The notes beneath the pieces were generated by a model. It was not told the DNA's origin, did not search any database, and saw nothing but the letters and a program-made list of their open reading frames with translations. Of a DNA stretch of 64,000 nucleotides, positions 1 through 8,314 are shown one piece after another. Position 1 is the first letter of the stretch. The number at the start of each line of letters is the position of its first letter. A program made the position numbers and the translations under genes. The stretch comes from Catenulispora sp. EB89 (lineage in GTDB: Bacteria; Actinomycetota; Actinomycetes; Streptomycetales; Catenulisporaceae), in assembly GCF_041261445.1 (NCBI RefSeq), contig NZ_JBGCCU010000002.1, positions 1-64,000 of the forward strand, in the 5' to 3' direction.

Positions 1-497
1 GGAATCTTCTGATTCGTCAACTTCTCAGCGATCTTCCGGATCACCCACTTCGCCGGGATCCGCAACAACCGATGCGACCCCATCTCCGCCCTACGAGCCC
101 CCACCACCTGATCGATGTCCGCATCGAAATCAAGCATCTCCACCAACTCGGGGATCCGCTCATTCGGATACGACATATCCGCATCCGTCCACACCACGAT
201 CTCACCCCGGGCCATCTTCGACCCGATCCGCCGCACCGTCCCGGCCCCACCGTTCCGGTTGAACGCCACCACCTTCACCGACGGATACTCGATCTCAGCC
301 TTCCGCAACACCTCCAACGTCCCATCCGTGGAGGCATCATCGATCGCCAACACCTCATAGGGGTACTCCGTGGCATCCAACGCCGCGCAAATCCGCTGGA
401 TCTCCAGCAGAACATGCGCCTCCTCGTTGTAACACGGCAGAACCACACTGACATGGGGAGGAAGCTGCTCGGGCTCCAAGGATCCAGCCCCTTTCAT
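1..497 (-). CDS. Family 2 glycosyltransferase, 3' end missing
   Basis: Dolichyl-phosphate-mannose-synthase-like GT2 enzyme, probably moving a sugar from a nucleotide sugar to a lipid carrier or growing glycan. Only the first ~165 codons are inside the window; the C-terminus lies beyond base 1. The translated start is MKGAGSLEPEQLPPHVSVVL, followed by the nucleotide-binding segment LPCYNEEAH, then AIDDASTDGT, NRNGGAGTVRRIGS and the metal-binding WTDADMSYP (DxD type). The ATG at 495-497 is the first plausible start; no strong ribosome site precedes it. Codon choice favours G-ending codons (TTG, GTG, CGG, GGG) and more AT-ending ones than the neighbours, so this gene differs in composition. It is followed upstream by an intergenic terminator, so it is likely its own transcription unit. 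Confidence 0.85.
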   Translation of the reverse strand, partial: MKGAGSLEPEQLPPHVSVVLPCYNEEAHVLLEIQRICAALDATEYPYEVLAIDDASTDGTLEVLRKAEIEYPSVKVVAFNRNGGAGTVRRIGSKMARGEIVVWTDADMSYPNERIPELVEMLDFDADIDQVVGARRAEMGSHRLLRIPAKWVIRKIAEKLTNQKI

Positions 498-593
498 CAG
501 GCATGGTGCGGACTCGTCTCGAGTAGGGGAGATCAGTCTCCGCGAGGACTCTTAGAGTTTCGTGAAGCCCGTCAAACCGAAGTAAAGAACGCG

Positions 594-635
594 TCAGGGC
601 CTCCGAGACCGGATACCCGGTTTCGGAGGCCCTGA
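594..635 (-). terminator. Intrinsic terminator of the sugar-biosynthesis operon
   Basis: A 19-bp stem (arms 594-612 and 617-635, one G-U pair) with a 4-base loop lies just past the stop of the oxidoreductase gene. On the minus strand it is followed by a T-containing stretch (TTCTTTACTT). It separates the operon from the GT2 gene. Confidence 0.8.
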
Positions 636-722
636 TCACTTCGCGTCCTCAGCTGGTCAACGGCCTCTTCCGGCCAGCGCGTTTCCCGCCACGGAACGTA
701 TGTTCGTCGTCACTTCAGGCGA

Positions 723-1739
723 TCACAGCTCGACGGTCGCGCCCTTGGCGGCCGAGTCCAGCGCGGCCTCGGCGACCCGCACCACCTGCAGGCCCTGGCG
801 CATGCTGACCACGCGCTCGCGGCCGCCGTCGACGTCCAGGACCGCGTCCCGGAACGCCTCCAGCTCGGTGCGCAGGGGCTCGGGCTTCGGGATGGCGAAG
901 CGCACCATGTCGCCCTCCGATACTCCTCGGAAGGCTTGCATCGCCTCCCAGGTGGGGATCGTCGGGGCCGAGGCGTTCGCGTAGAACGTCAGATCGGCGG
1001 CCAGCGTGTCGGCGACGAAGCAGCCCTTCTCGCCGGTGACGATGGTGACCCGCTCCTTCATCGGCGAGAGCCAGTTCACCAGGTGGTTGACCACGGTGCC
1101 GTCGGCCAGCCGGCCGGTCATCGCGATCAGGTCCTCGTGCTCGCGGCCCGAGCGGTACGCGGTGTGGGCCGAGATCGAGGTGTAGGGCTGCCGGGTCACC
1201 CAGGCCGTGGAGTCGATGTCGTGGGTGGCCAGGTCCTTCACCACGCCGACGTCGGCGATCCGGTTCGGGAACGGGCCCTGGCGCCGGGTCACGACCTGGA
1301 AGACCTCGCCGAGCTCGCCGTGCTCCAGCCGCTTGCGCAGGTTCTGCAGCGAGGGGTTGAAGCGCTCGATGTGGCCGACCGCGCCGACCAGGCCGGCCCG
1401 CTCGAAGGTCTCGGCGAGCTGGGTCGCGGAGTTCACGTCCGGCGCTAAAGGCTTCTCGATCAGGGTGTGCACGCCGGCCTCGGCCAGCGCCAGGCCGATC
1501 TCGGTGTGGAACACCGTGGGCACCGCGACCACCGCGAAGTCGATGCCCGCGGCGATCAGCTCCTCGACGTTCCCCAGCACCTGGCGGCCGTTGGCCACGC
1601 CGTGCGCGTCGCCGCCGGGGTCGGCGATCGCGACCAGTTCCACGCCGTCCAGCGAGCCCAGCACCCGGGCGTGGTGCCGGCCCATCATGCCCAGGCCGAT
1701 CAGGCCCGCGCGCAGCTTCGTGCCATTCGTGCCGCTCAC
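723..1739 (-). CDS. Gfo/Idh/MocA-family oxidoreductase, WbpB/WlbA-like
   Basis: Likely oxidises the C3 hydroxyl of a UDP-sugar (UDP-GlcNAcA in the Wbp pathway), giving the 3-keto substrate for the adjacent aminotransferase. 338 aa. The N-terminal Rossmann fold shows GLGMMG (residues 15-20); the family motif EKP is at 95-97, followed by a C-terminal alpha/beta substrate domain. The GTG at 1737-1739 overlaps the aminotransferase stop as GTGA, indicating translational coupling; a longer in-frame extension would run through the aminotransferase gene and is rejected. Role in the Wbp pathway is inferred from the three-gene context; other Gfo/Idh substrates cannot be excluded. Confidence 0.88.
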   Translation of the reverse strand: MSGTNGTKLRAGLIGLGMMGRHHARVLGSLDGVELVAIADPGGDAHGVANGRQVLGNVEELIAAGIDFAVVAVPTVFHTEIGLALAEAGVHTLIEKPLAPDVNSATQLAETFERAGLVGAVGHIERFNPSLQNLRKRLEHGELGEVFQVVTRRQGPFPNRIADVGVVKDLATHDIDSTAWVTRQPYTSISAHTAYRSGREHEDLIAMTGRLADGTVVNHLVNWLSPMKERVTIVTGEKGCFVADTLAADLTFYANASAPTIPTWEAMQAFRGVSEGDMVRFAIPKPEPLRTELEAFRDAVLDVDGGRERVVSMRQGLQVVRVAEAALDSAAKGATVEL

Positions 1740-2839
1740 AGCGCGTTCACCCCGGCCACGATCCGCTCCAGCTCGTCCTGGGCCAGGGTCGGCATGACCG
1801 GCAGCGACAGCGCCTCGGCCGCCGCCTTCTCGGTCTCGACCAGCTCGCCGGCGACGCGCGAGGCGACGTCGGGGCGCTGGAAGGACGGCAGGCGGTGGAT
1901 CGGGATCGGGTAGTACATCCCGGTGCCGATGCCGCGCTCCTTCAGCCGCTCGGCCAGACCGTCCCGGCCACCCTCGACCTCGTCCGTGACCCGGATCGTG
2001 TACTGGTGGTACACGTGCTCGGCCCCGGCAACGACCGGCGGAACGCCGACGCCCTGCAGGTGCGCGTCGAAGTACCGCGCGTTCTCCTGACGCTGCTTGG
2101 TCCAGGCCGCCAGCTTGGTCAGCTGCACCCGGCCGACCGCCGCGTGCACGCTGGACAGCCGGTTGTTCAGGCCGATGACCTCGTTCTTGTACCGCTCCTC
2201 CATGCCCTGGTTGCGCAGCAGGCGGACCTGGCGCGCGACCTCGGCGTCCGGGGTGACGACGATGCCGCCCTCGATGGAGTGGATGTTCTTGGTCGGGTAC
2301 AGGCTGATGCACGCGGCGTCGCCGAAGGTGCTGATCGCCTTGCCGTCCAGCGTGGCCCCGACGGCCTGCGCCGAGTCCTCGATGACCTTCAGGCCGTGCT
2401 TGCGCGCGATCTCCATGATCGCGCCCATCGCGGCCGGGTGCCCGTACAGGTGCACCGGCATGATCGCCACGGTCCGGTCGGTGATCGCGGCCTCGATCGC
2501 GGCCGGGTCGATGTTGAACGAGTCCCGCTCGATGTCCACGAACACCGGCACCGCGCCGACGATCGCCACCGAGTTCGCGGTCGCCGCGAAGGAGAACGAG
2601 GGCATGATCACCTCGTCGCCCGGCTTGACGCCCAGCGCCAGCACCGCCAGGTGCAGCGCGGAGGTGCCGGAGTTCACGGCCACACAGTGCAGGCCGTCGA
2701 CCAGCGCCGAGAACTCCTGCTCGAAGGCCTCGACCTCGGGGCCGGCGGCGACCTGGCCGGTCCGCATGACGCGCACCACGGCCTCGATCTCGTCCTCGCC
2801 GGTCACCGGCCGGGCCGGGGGAATGAACGGGAGCGTCAT
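1736..2839 (-). CDS. DegT/DnrJ/EryC1 sugar aminotransferase, WbpE-like
   Basis: PLP-dependent enzyme converting a 3-keto UDP-sugar to the 3-amino sugar, with glutamate as the usual donor. 367 aa, normal family length. Motifs: NSGTSALHLA (phosphate-binding, ~56-65), EDSAQAVGA with D155 to contact the PLP nitrogen, and the Schiff-base lysine in YPTKNIHSIEGG (K184). It starts at an ATG overlapping the acetyltransferase stop (ATGA, 2836-2839) and ends overlapping the oxidoreductase start (GTGA), so it is the middle gene of a tightly coupled operon. A pathway to a 2,3-diamino uronic acid is inferred from neighbours. Confidence 0.92.
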   Translation of the reverse strand: MTLPFIPPARPVTGEDEIEAVVRVMRTGQVAAGPEVEAFEQEFSALVDGLHCVAVNSGTSALHLAVLALGVKPGDEVIMPSFSFAATANSVAIVGAVPVFVDIERDSFNIDPAAIEAAITDRTVAIMPVHLYGHPAAMGAIMEIARKHGLKVIEDSAQAVGATLDGKAISTFGDAACISLYPTKNIHSIEGGIVVTPDAEVARQVRLLRNQGMEERYKNEVIGLNNRLSSVHAAVGRVQLTKLAAWTKQRQENARYFDAHLQGVGVPPVVAGAEHVYHQYTIRVTDEVEGGRDGLAERLKERGIGTGMYYPIPIHRLPSFQRPDVASRVAGELVETEKAAAEALSLPVMPTLAQDELERIVAGVNAL

Positions 2840-3456
2840 GCCTTCTCCTTCAGAACACCGTCGATCTCTACGTACTCAGAGCCGTCTTTGGGGCACACGA
2901 ACAGACCGTCGCCGCGGTCCTCCAGCGGCTCGCCGGCCTTGCCGACCCAGCGCAGGCGCCTGGCCGGGACGCCGGCCACCAGCGCGAAGTCCGGGACGTC
3001 CTTGGACACCACGGAGCCCGCCGCGACCAAAGCCCAGCGGCCGATGGTGACCGGCGCGATGCACACCGAGCGCGCGCCGACCGAGGCGCCCTCGCGCAGC
3101 GTGACGCCGACCGGACTCCAGTCGTGGGCCGACTTGGGGGTGCCGTCGGCGTTCACCGCGCGCGGGTAGTGGTCGTTGGTCAGGACCACCGCCGGGCCGA
3201 TGAAGACCCCGGGCTCCAGCACCGCCGGCTCGTAGACCAGCGCGTGGTTCTGGATCTTGCAGTTGTCGCCGACCGGCACGTTCGGGCCGATGTAGGCGCC
3301 GCGGCCGATCACGCAGTTACGGCCGACCCGCGCGCCCTCGCGCACCTGGGCCAGATGCCAGACGCTGGTGCCCTCGCCGAGCTCGGCGCGGTCGTCCACG
3401 TCGGCGCTGGGCAGGATCCGCACGCCTTCCCGGCTACCCTGCTTCTGTTCAGTCAC
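2836..3456 (-). CDS. Left-handed beta-helix N-acetyltransferase, WbpD-like
   Basis: Probably acetylates the 3-amino group made by the next enzyme, using acetyl-CoA. 206 aa from the GTG at 3454-3456, which has GGAG eight bases upstream; a longer version from 3519 has no better support. The body is made of hexapeptide repeats (for example EGARVGRNCVIGRGAYIGPN, then VFIGPAVVLTNDHYPRAV with the catalytic-type His-Tyr region), ending in a short domain carrying FVCPKDGSEY. It is the first gene of the acetyltransferase-aminotransferase-oxidoreductase operon. Confidence 0.9.
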   Translation of the reverse strand: MTEQKQGSREGVRILPSADVDDRAELGEGTSVWHLAQVREGARVGRNCVIGRGAYIGPNVPVGDNCKIQNHALVYEPAVLEPGVFIGPAVVLTNDHYPRAVNADGTPKSAHDWSPVGVTLREGASVGARSVCIAPVTIGRWALVAAGSVVSKDVPDFALVAGVPARRLRWVGKAGEPLEDRGDGLFVCPKDGSEYVEIDGVLKEKA

Positions 3457-3544
3457 TCTCGGTTCTCCGGCGATCGTACGTGCGAGCGGTCGGGTCGCGG
3501 CCCGCTGGACCGTGGGCACGGCGACCCACTATGGCTTTAGAGCG

Positions 3545-4663
3545 TCAGTGCTTGACCAGCCCGCGGATCTCCTCCGCGAGCTTGTCGTACGGCGAGGCCC
3601 CGGTGAGGTGCTCCGCAGCCCACTTGCGGGCGTTGTGGCGCGCCTGTTCCAGCTCGTCGTACTGCTCCGACCACCGCCGCAGCGTAGCCGACGCGGCGGC
3701 GGGGTCCGCCACCACCTCGCCCGCACCGGAGGCGGAGATCAGCTCGGCCATCCGCGGCAGCGGTGTCGCCACCACCGCCAGGCCGACGGCCAGGTACTCG
3801 TACAGCTTGCTCGGCACCGCCTCGCGGAAGGCCGGGGTGTCGTCCAGGAGCACGAGCCCCGCCCACGCGCCGTCGGCCAGCGCCCAGGCCTTCTGAGGGT
3901 CCAGACGCCCGTGAAACCTGATCCGGTTGCGCACCTGCTCGCTGGACGTCGCGTGCCAGGTGTCCAGCCAGGCCTGGTCGCCGGGCTGCACCGGGCCGAC
4001 CACGTCGAGCTCCCAGGTGTAGGTGCCCTCCACCGCGGCCAGCATCGCCTGCAGGCCGCGCGAGCGCCGCACGTCGCCGATGTAGATGGCGCGCGGGGCG
4101 GAGTGGTCCGGCTCGCCGGCGGCCGGCAGGAAGGAGAAGTCCGGGAGGTTCTTCACCACCAGGCGGTTGCGGCCCTTCAGCGGCGGCACGTGGTCGTCGG
4201 CGACCACGGTGATGTTCGCGCGCTTGGTCCAGAACGTGCAGATCCGGACCGCGAAGGTGGCCGCGCTCTTCTTCCACGAGGCGCGGGCCCAGGCCCGGTC
4301 CTTGAGCAGCTTCAGGTAGTCCTCGTGGACGTCGGCCACGACCTTGCGGCCCTTGAACCAGCGGGCCAGCGTCGCGCCCGGGACCATGTCCGGGTCGACG
4401 GTCAGCAGGACCTTGCCGCGGGCCTTGAACGGCAGCGTCAGGTCCGCCTTGAGCCGCTTCTTCGCCGAGCGGGAGCCGAGGGTGCGCACCAGGCAGTCGG
4501 CCGGGCCGGCCTCGGGGAGCCCGAGACCGACCACTTCGACGCCCAGGCCGGCCCGGCGCAGCGCGGCGGCCAGGCGGTGCAGCCGCGCGTCCGCCACGTC
4601 GTGCCCGCCGGTGATGATCGACACGTCAATACTGCTGCTGTTACTGCTGCGGTCAGCGGCCAT
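3545..4663 (-). CDS. GT4/GT-B-fold glycosyltransferase
   Basis: 372 aa. Likely adds a sugar to the exported polysaccharide. The N-terminal part carries IITGGHDVADARLHRLAAAL, typical of the acceptor domain of GT-B enzymes; the C-terminal donor domain shows YIGDVRRSRGL, a segment around RFHGRLDPQKAW, and the E-x7-E-like PAFREAVPSKLYEYLAVGL. The ATG at 4661-4663 lies 7 bases after the stop of the ABC ATPase gene, so it belongs to the export operon; longer in-frame readings run into that ATPase and are rejected. Donor and acceptor are unknown. Confidence 0.85.
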   Translation of the reverse strand: MAADRSSNSSSIDVSIITGGHDVADARLHRLAAALRRAGLGVEVVGLGLPEAGPADCLVRTLGSRSAKKRLKADLTLPFKARGKVLLTVDPDMVPGATLARWFKGRKVVADVHEDYLKLLKDRAWARASWKKSAATFAVRICTFWTKRANITVVADDHVPPLKGRNRLVVKNLPDFSFLPAAGEPDHSAPRAIYIGDVRRSRGLQAMLAAVEGTYTWELDVVGPVQPGDQAWLDTWHATSSEQVRNRIRFHGRLDPQKAWALADGAWAGLVLLDDTPAFREAVPSKLYEYLAVGLAVVATPLPRMAELISASGAGEVVADPAAASATLRRWSEQYDELEQARHNARKWAAEHLTGASPYDKLAEEIRGLVKH

Positions 4664-4670
4664 GCCTTGC

Positions 4671-5675
4671 TCAGACGTCCTCTCCGATGGCCTTCTGCAG
4701 CGCTTCCTTGGTCTTCTCGGCCTTGGCCGCGAGCGCCTGGTCCTCCTGGACCTCCTTGGCCTCGGCGGCGGCCTTCTTGGCGTCGGCCGCCTCGCGGTCC
4801 TTGCGCTGCTGCTCGATGTAGGCGTCGATGACCTCGTCGGGGTCGCCGCTCTGCACCAGGTTGCCGTGGTCCATCCAGATGCAGTGGTTGGACATGTGGC
4901 GGACCGTCTCCAGGCCGTGCGAGACCAGCACGATGGTGCGGGCGTTCTCGCACAGCTCCAGCATCTTCTCGGTGGCCTTCTCCTTGAACCGCGCGTCACC
5001 GGCGGACAGGGCCTCGTCCACGAGCAGGATGTCCGGGTCCATGTGCACGCCGACCGCGAAGGCCACGCGCGCGTACATGCCCGAGGAGTACGTCTTCATC
5101 GCCCGGTCGATCGCGCCCTCCGAGAGCGTGTCGAGGTCGGCGAAGTCGATGATCGCGTTTTCCTTCTCGCGGATCTGGTCCTTGGACCAGCCCTGCGCCA
5201 GCCCGCCCAGGACGATGTTCTCCCGGCCGGTGAGGTTCTGGTTGAAGCCGACGCCCAGGGCCAGCAGCGTCGACACCCGGCCGCGCACCTCGACGCGACC
5301 CTGCGTGGGGGGCAGGATCCCGGAGAGCGCGCGCAGCAGGGTGGACTTGCCGGCGCCGTTGTGGCCGATGACGCCCAGCACGGTGCCGTGCGGCACCTCG
5401 AAGGAGACGCCGTTGACCGCCTTGATGACCTTCTGCTCGACCTTCTGGCGCTTGGCCTTGCGGATCAGCGCGGCCTTCAGGGTCGGGTTCGCCTCGGCCT
5501 TGGTGCGGTAGTACAGGTGGAGATCCTCGACCTTGATGGCCAGGCGGGGCTCCAGCTGCTTGTCGACGAGCTTGGCCGCCGGCTGCTCGATCGGTGCCGG
5601 GGTGGCCTCGGCGGACTCGGCAGACTTGGCGGTGTCCACGGTCTCGACGGTTTCAGAGGCGGACAGCGAACTCAC
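4671..5675 (-). CDS. ABC transporter ATPase for polysaccharide export (Wzt/TagH type)
   Basis: Energises export of a lipid-linked polysaccharide or teichoic-acid-like polymer across the membrane with the adjacent permease. 334 aa. Walker A GHNGAGKST at 104-112, signature YSSGM, Walker B ILLVDEAL, and the switch His in VLVSHGL. The region between Walker A and the signature (TLLALGVGFNQNLTGREN) is typical of the Wzt/TagH class. It has a ~45-residue Ala/Pro/Glu-rich N-terminal extension and a charged Ala/Lys/Glu C-terminal helix (~285-334) probably forming a coiled coil; no Wzt carbohydrate-binding domain is present. GTG start with GAGG just upstream, overlapping the permease by 23 bases. Confidence 0.93.
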   Translation of the reverse strand: MSSLSASETVETVDTAKSAESAEATPAPIEQPAAKLVDKQLEPRLAIKVEDLHLYYRTKAEANPTLKAALIRKAKRQKVEQKVIKAVNGVSFEVPHGTVLGVIGHNGAGKSTLLRALSGILPPTQGRVEVRGRVSTLLALGVGFNQNLTGRENIVLGGLAQGWSKDQIREKENAIIDFADLDTLSEGAIDRAMKTYSSGMYARVAFAVGVHMDPDILLVDEALSAGDARFKEKATEKMLELCENARTIVLVSHGLETVRHMSNHCIWMDHGNLVQSGDPDEVIDAYIEQQRKDREAADAKKAAAEAKEVQEDQALAAKAEKTKEALQKAIGEDV

Positions 5676-6657
5676 GCTCCCTCGACATGAAGTACCAGGC
5701 GCCGACGACCAGGGCGACGATCGCGAACACGGCGCCGACCAGGATCTCGGTCAGCTGCGGGTTATAGGAGGCGGCGGCGTAGAAGTGGCCGTTGATCGTC
5801 CCGCCCTTCCAGAACGGCCGCGGCCCGTCGCCGACCAGCGCGGTGTTCCAGGAGTTGATGATCGGCGAGAACGGGTCCCACTTGTAGACGGCCTCGATCG
5901 CGTGCGGCAGCTTCCCGGCCGCGACCTCCGACTTCACGTAGGACAGCGAGAACAGCACCGGGGTGATGTACATCCAGATGCGCAGCACGTAGGGCAGCAG
6001 CGTGGACATGTCGCGGAAGTACAGCGTCACGGCCGCGAACAGCAGCCCCAGCCCGAAGCTGAAGACCGTCTGGATGATGAAGATCGGGATGATCCACAGG
6101 ATCCCGACCGCCACCGCATGATGCACGAAGATGTAGAAGCACGCGTAGACCAACAGCGTCGGGAAGTACGTCAGCATCGCCGTGAACGTCGTCGACAGCG
6201 GCAGCAGGATCTTCGGGAACGACATGTTGATGATCATCTTGCCGCCGCCGGTGATCGAGCTGGCGGCGAACTGGATGACGTTGCGCGTGTAGAAGAACGC
6301 GAACAGGCCCGTCAACAGCCCGACGAAGTGGTTCATCGCGCTGGTGCCGGCTCCGCTCTGCCCGCCCAGCACGCTGGTCAGCAGGAAGTACACCAGCGCC
6401 AGCAGCATCGGGTTCAGCACCAGCCAGAACTGGCCGAAGAAGCTGTCGAAGTGCTGGCCCTTCAGGGTCGAGGACGCCATGTGGGTGGCGAACTGACGCC
6501 GGGCCCAAACGTCCCGGAAGTACGGTCCCAACTTGGGCAGCGCGTATCGGTAGGGCTCGAAGACGTGAACCTGCTCGGTCGCGCGCGGAGGCTCGGGGGT
6601 CTTCGTCCGGGTCTCCTCCACGGATCCCGTCTCACTGGTGGCGGTCGCCACTCTCAC
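5653..6657 (-). CDS. ABC-2 type polysaccharide export permease (Wzm/TagG type)
   Basis: Membrane channel subunit of the exporter; partner of the ATPase encoded immediately downstream (23-base overlap). 334 aa with an ~60-residue cytoplasmic N-terminus and about six hydrophobic segments, beginning near FWLVLNPMLLALVYFLLTSV. Contains the amphipathic segment FFYTRNVIQFAASSITGGG and the ABC-2 motif region LYFRDMSTLLPYVLRIWMYI, and ends with the charged tail FMSREREFAVRL. GTG start at 6655-6657 with GGAGT just upstream. It is first in the export operon; the 110 bases upstream are the likely promoter region. Confidence 0.92.
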   Translation of the reverse strand: MRVATATSETGSVEETRTKTPEPPRATEQVHVFEPYRYALPKLGPYFRDVWARRQFATHMASSTLKGQHFDSFFGQFWLVLNPMLLALVYFLLTSVLGGQSGAGTSAMNHFVGLLTGLFAFFYTRNVIQFAASSITGGGKMIINMSFPKILLPLSTTFTAMLTYFPTLLVYACFYIFVHHAVAVGILWIIPIFIIQTVFSFGLGLLFAAVTLYFRDMSTLLPYVLRIWMYITPVLFSLSYVKSEVAAGKLPHAIEAVYKWDPFSPIINSWNTALVGDGPRPFWKGGTINGHFYAAASYNPQLTEILVGAVFAIVALVVGAWYFMSREREFAVRL

Positions 6658-6767
6658 ACTCCACTTGCTTTAGGTTGCACCTGTTTGGGGGGTCAGGGTT
6701 GTGCTGTAGATCGGTCACACTATCGGGCAACGCTTTGCGGTCCGCCGAATGTCCCCGTGGTTACACC

Positions 6768-8246
6768 CTAAGCGTTCGGCTCATCCGTCTCACCGAACGC
6801 CCGGACCCCCGTCCGCGGTTCCGGTTCCCGCCCGAGCAGTCGCGCGTAGACCCCGCCCAACACCTCGGCCTGGCCCTCCCAGGAGTTGGCCGCCAGCAGG
6901 TCGTCAGTGTAGCGGGACGCGTAGGCGGGCCGGTCGGCGAGAACCTTGGCGACCGCCTGAGCGTACTCGTGGGCGTCCTCGGCGGTGAAGACCTCGCCGT
7001 TGCCCAGCTCCCGGGTGAAGTCGGCCATGGCCTGCACGTCGGAGACCACGATCGGCAGCTTGGCGTGCATGTACTCGTAGTACTTCGTGATCAGCGCCAC
7101 CTCGTGGTTCGGGGTGTGCAGGATCGGGATCACGCCGATGTCCGCGGAGGCCAGGTACTGCGGGACCAGGTGCGGCGCGACGTAGCCGACCATGTGCAGC
7201 CGGTCGGCTACGCCGAGTTCCTCGGCCTGCTTCTGCAGTGCCCGGGTGAACTCGGTGTCGGCGCCGCGGACCACGGCCACGTGCACGTCCGGCAGCTCCG
7301 GCAGGCCGGCCACCATGGTCGCGATGCCGCGCATCGGCGAGACCGCGCCGGAGTAGACGAGCAGCGGGACGTCGTCGGCCAGACCGCAGGCCTTGCGCAG
7401 GCTCGGCGCCTCAGCGGAGTCCGTATCGCCCGATTCGCCATGTTCGTCACCGGGGACGTGCAGCATCGGCGCGTTGGCCACGACGCCGGGCGTCTCGGTG
7501 AGGTGGTAGCGCTCCTGCAGCCACTGCGCGAGCAGCGGGGAGACCGTGATCACCGCGTCGGCCTTGCGGACGTACTCGCCCTCCAGGCCGACGTAGGCCA
7601 GCCGGCGCTGCTCGGGCATCGAGACGCCGGCCACGAACTCGTGGGCGTCGTAGAGCACCTTCGGCCGCGTGCCCTTGCGCCCCAGCTTGTCGGCGACGCG
7701 CACCGCGATGCCGGGGGTGTGCATGTCGTGGGCGTGGATCAGGTCCGGCTCGAACTCCTCGATCAGCGCCGACCAGCTCGACTCCAGCCACAGCAGGTGC
7801 CGGGCCGTGCGCCGCCAGTCGCCGTCGCGGAAGTAGACCTTCCAGAGCATCTCCTTGGCGCGGTGCTTCATGCTGCCGTCGCCGGTGCCGGGCTCCTTGA
7901 TGCGCTGCACGATGCGGCGCCGCGCCTTGTAGTCCAGCGACGACGCGAACGACAGCGCCCGGAACGGCATCAGCCGCAGGCTCGGCGCGCCGTCGTCCTT
8001 CAGCGGCCACTGCGCGATCTGCCACTTGTTGTGCAGTCCGGTGCGCACGACCTGCGCCGCGCCGATGTAGGCCGGATCCGATGGACGCCCCTTGCGGTTC
8101 GGCTCGTAGCCGAGCAGGAGGACGTCGTAGCCGGCCTCCGCGGCGCTGTATGCGGCTTTCTGCACCCGCGAGTCCAGACGGACGTCGTTGGCGACGAGCA
8201 TCGCCAGGCGTGGGCGCCGAGCACTGGGGCGGCGGTCGTTTGTCAC
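6768..8246 (-). CDS. GT4-family glycosyltransferase
   Basis: 492 aa, GT-B fold. N-terminal MLVANDVRLDSRVQKAAYSA is the marker of a group of actinobacterial surface-sugar transferases repeated elsewhere in this window (18.2, 21.6 and 25.4 kb). DLIHAHDMHTPGIA and VLYDAHEFVAG sit in the acceptor domain; VYSGAVSPMRGIATMV begins the donor domain, and the nucleotide-sugar binding E-x7-E region is around ALITKYYEYMHAKLPIVVSD. GTG start at 8244-8246; the ATG two bases away is out of frame. No strong ribosome site is visible. Donor and acceptor not determinable. Confidence 0.88.
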   Translation of the reverse strand: MTNDRRPSARRPRLAMLVANDVRLDSRVQKAAYSAAEAGYDVLLLGYEPNRKGRPSDPAYIGAAQVVRTGLHNKWQIAQWPLKDDGAPSLRLMPFRALSFASSLDYKARRRIVQRIKEPGTGDGSMKHRAKEMLWKVYFRDGDWRRTARHLLWLESSWSALIEEFEPDLIHAHDMHTPGIAVRVADKLGRKGTRPKVLYDAHEFVAGVSMPEQRRLAYVGLEGEYVRKADAVITVSPLLAQWLQERYHLTETPGVVANAPMLHVPGDEHGESGDTDSAEAPSLRKACGLADDVPLLVYSGAVSPMRGIATMVAGLPELPDVHVAVVRGADTEFTRALQKQAEELGVADRLHMVGYVAPHLVPQYLASADIGVIPILHTPNHEVALITKYYEYMHAKLPIVVSDVQAMADFTRELGNGEVFTAEDAHEYAQAVAKVLADRPAYASRYTDDLLAANSWEGQAEVLGGVYARLLGREPEPRTGVRAFGETDEPNA

Positions 8247-8314
8247 ATGGGAATGCTAGTGGGGCGGCGCCCCGGGGCGGGAAAGCCGCCACCATGCCGG
8301 ACGGGTGACCCCGG

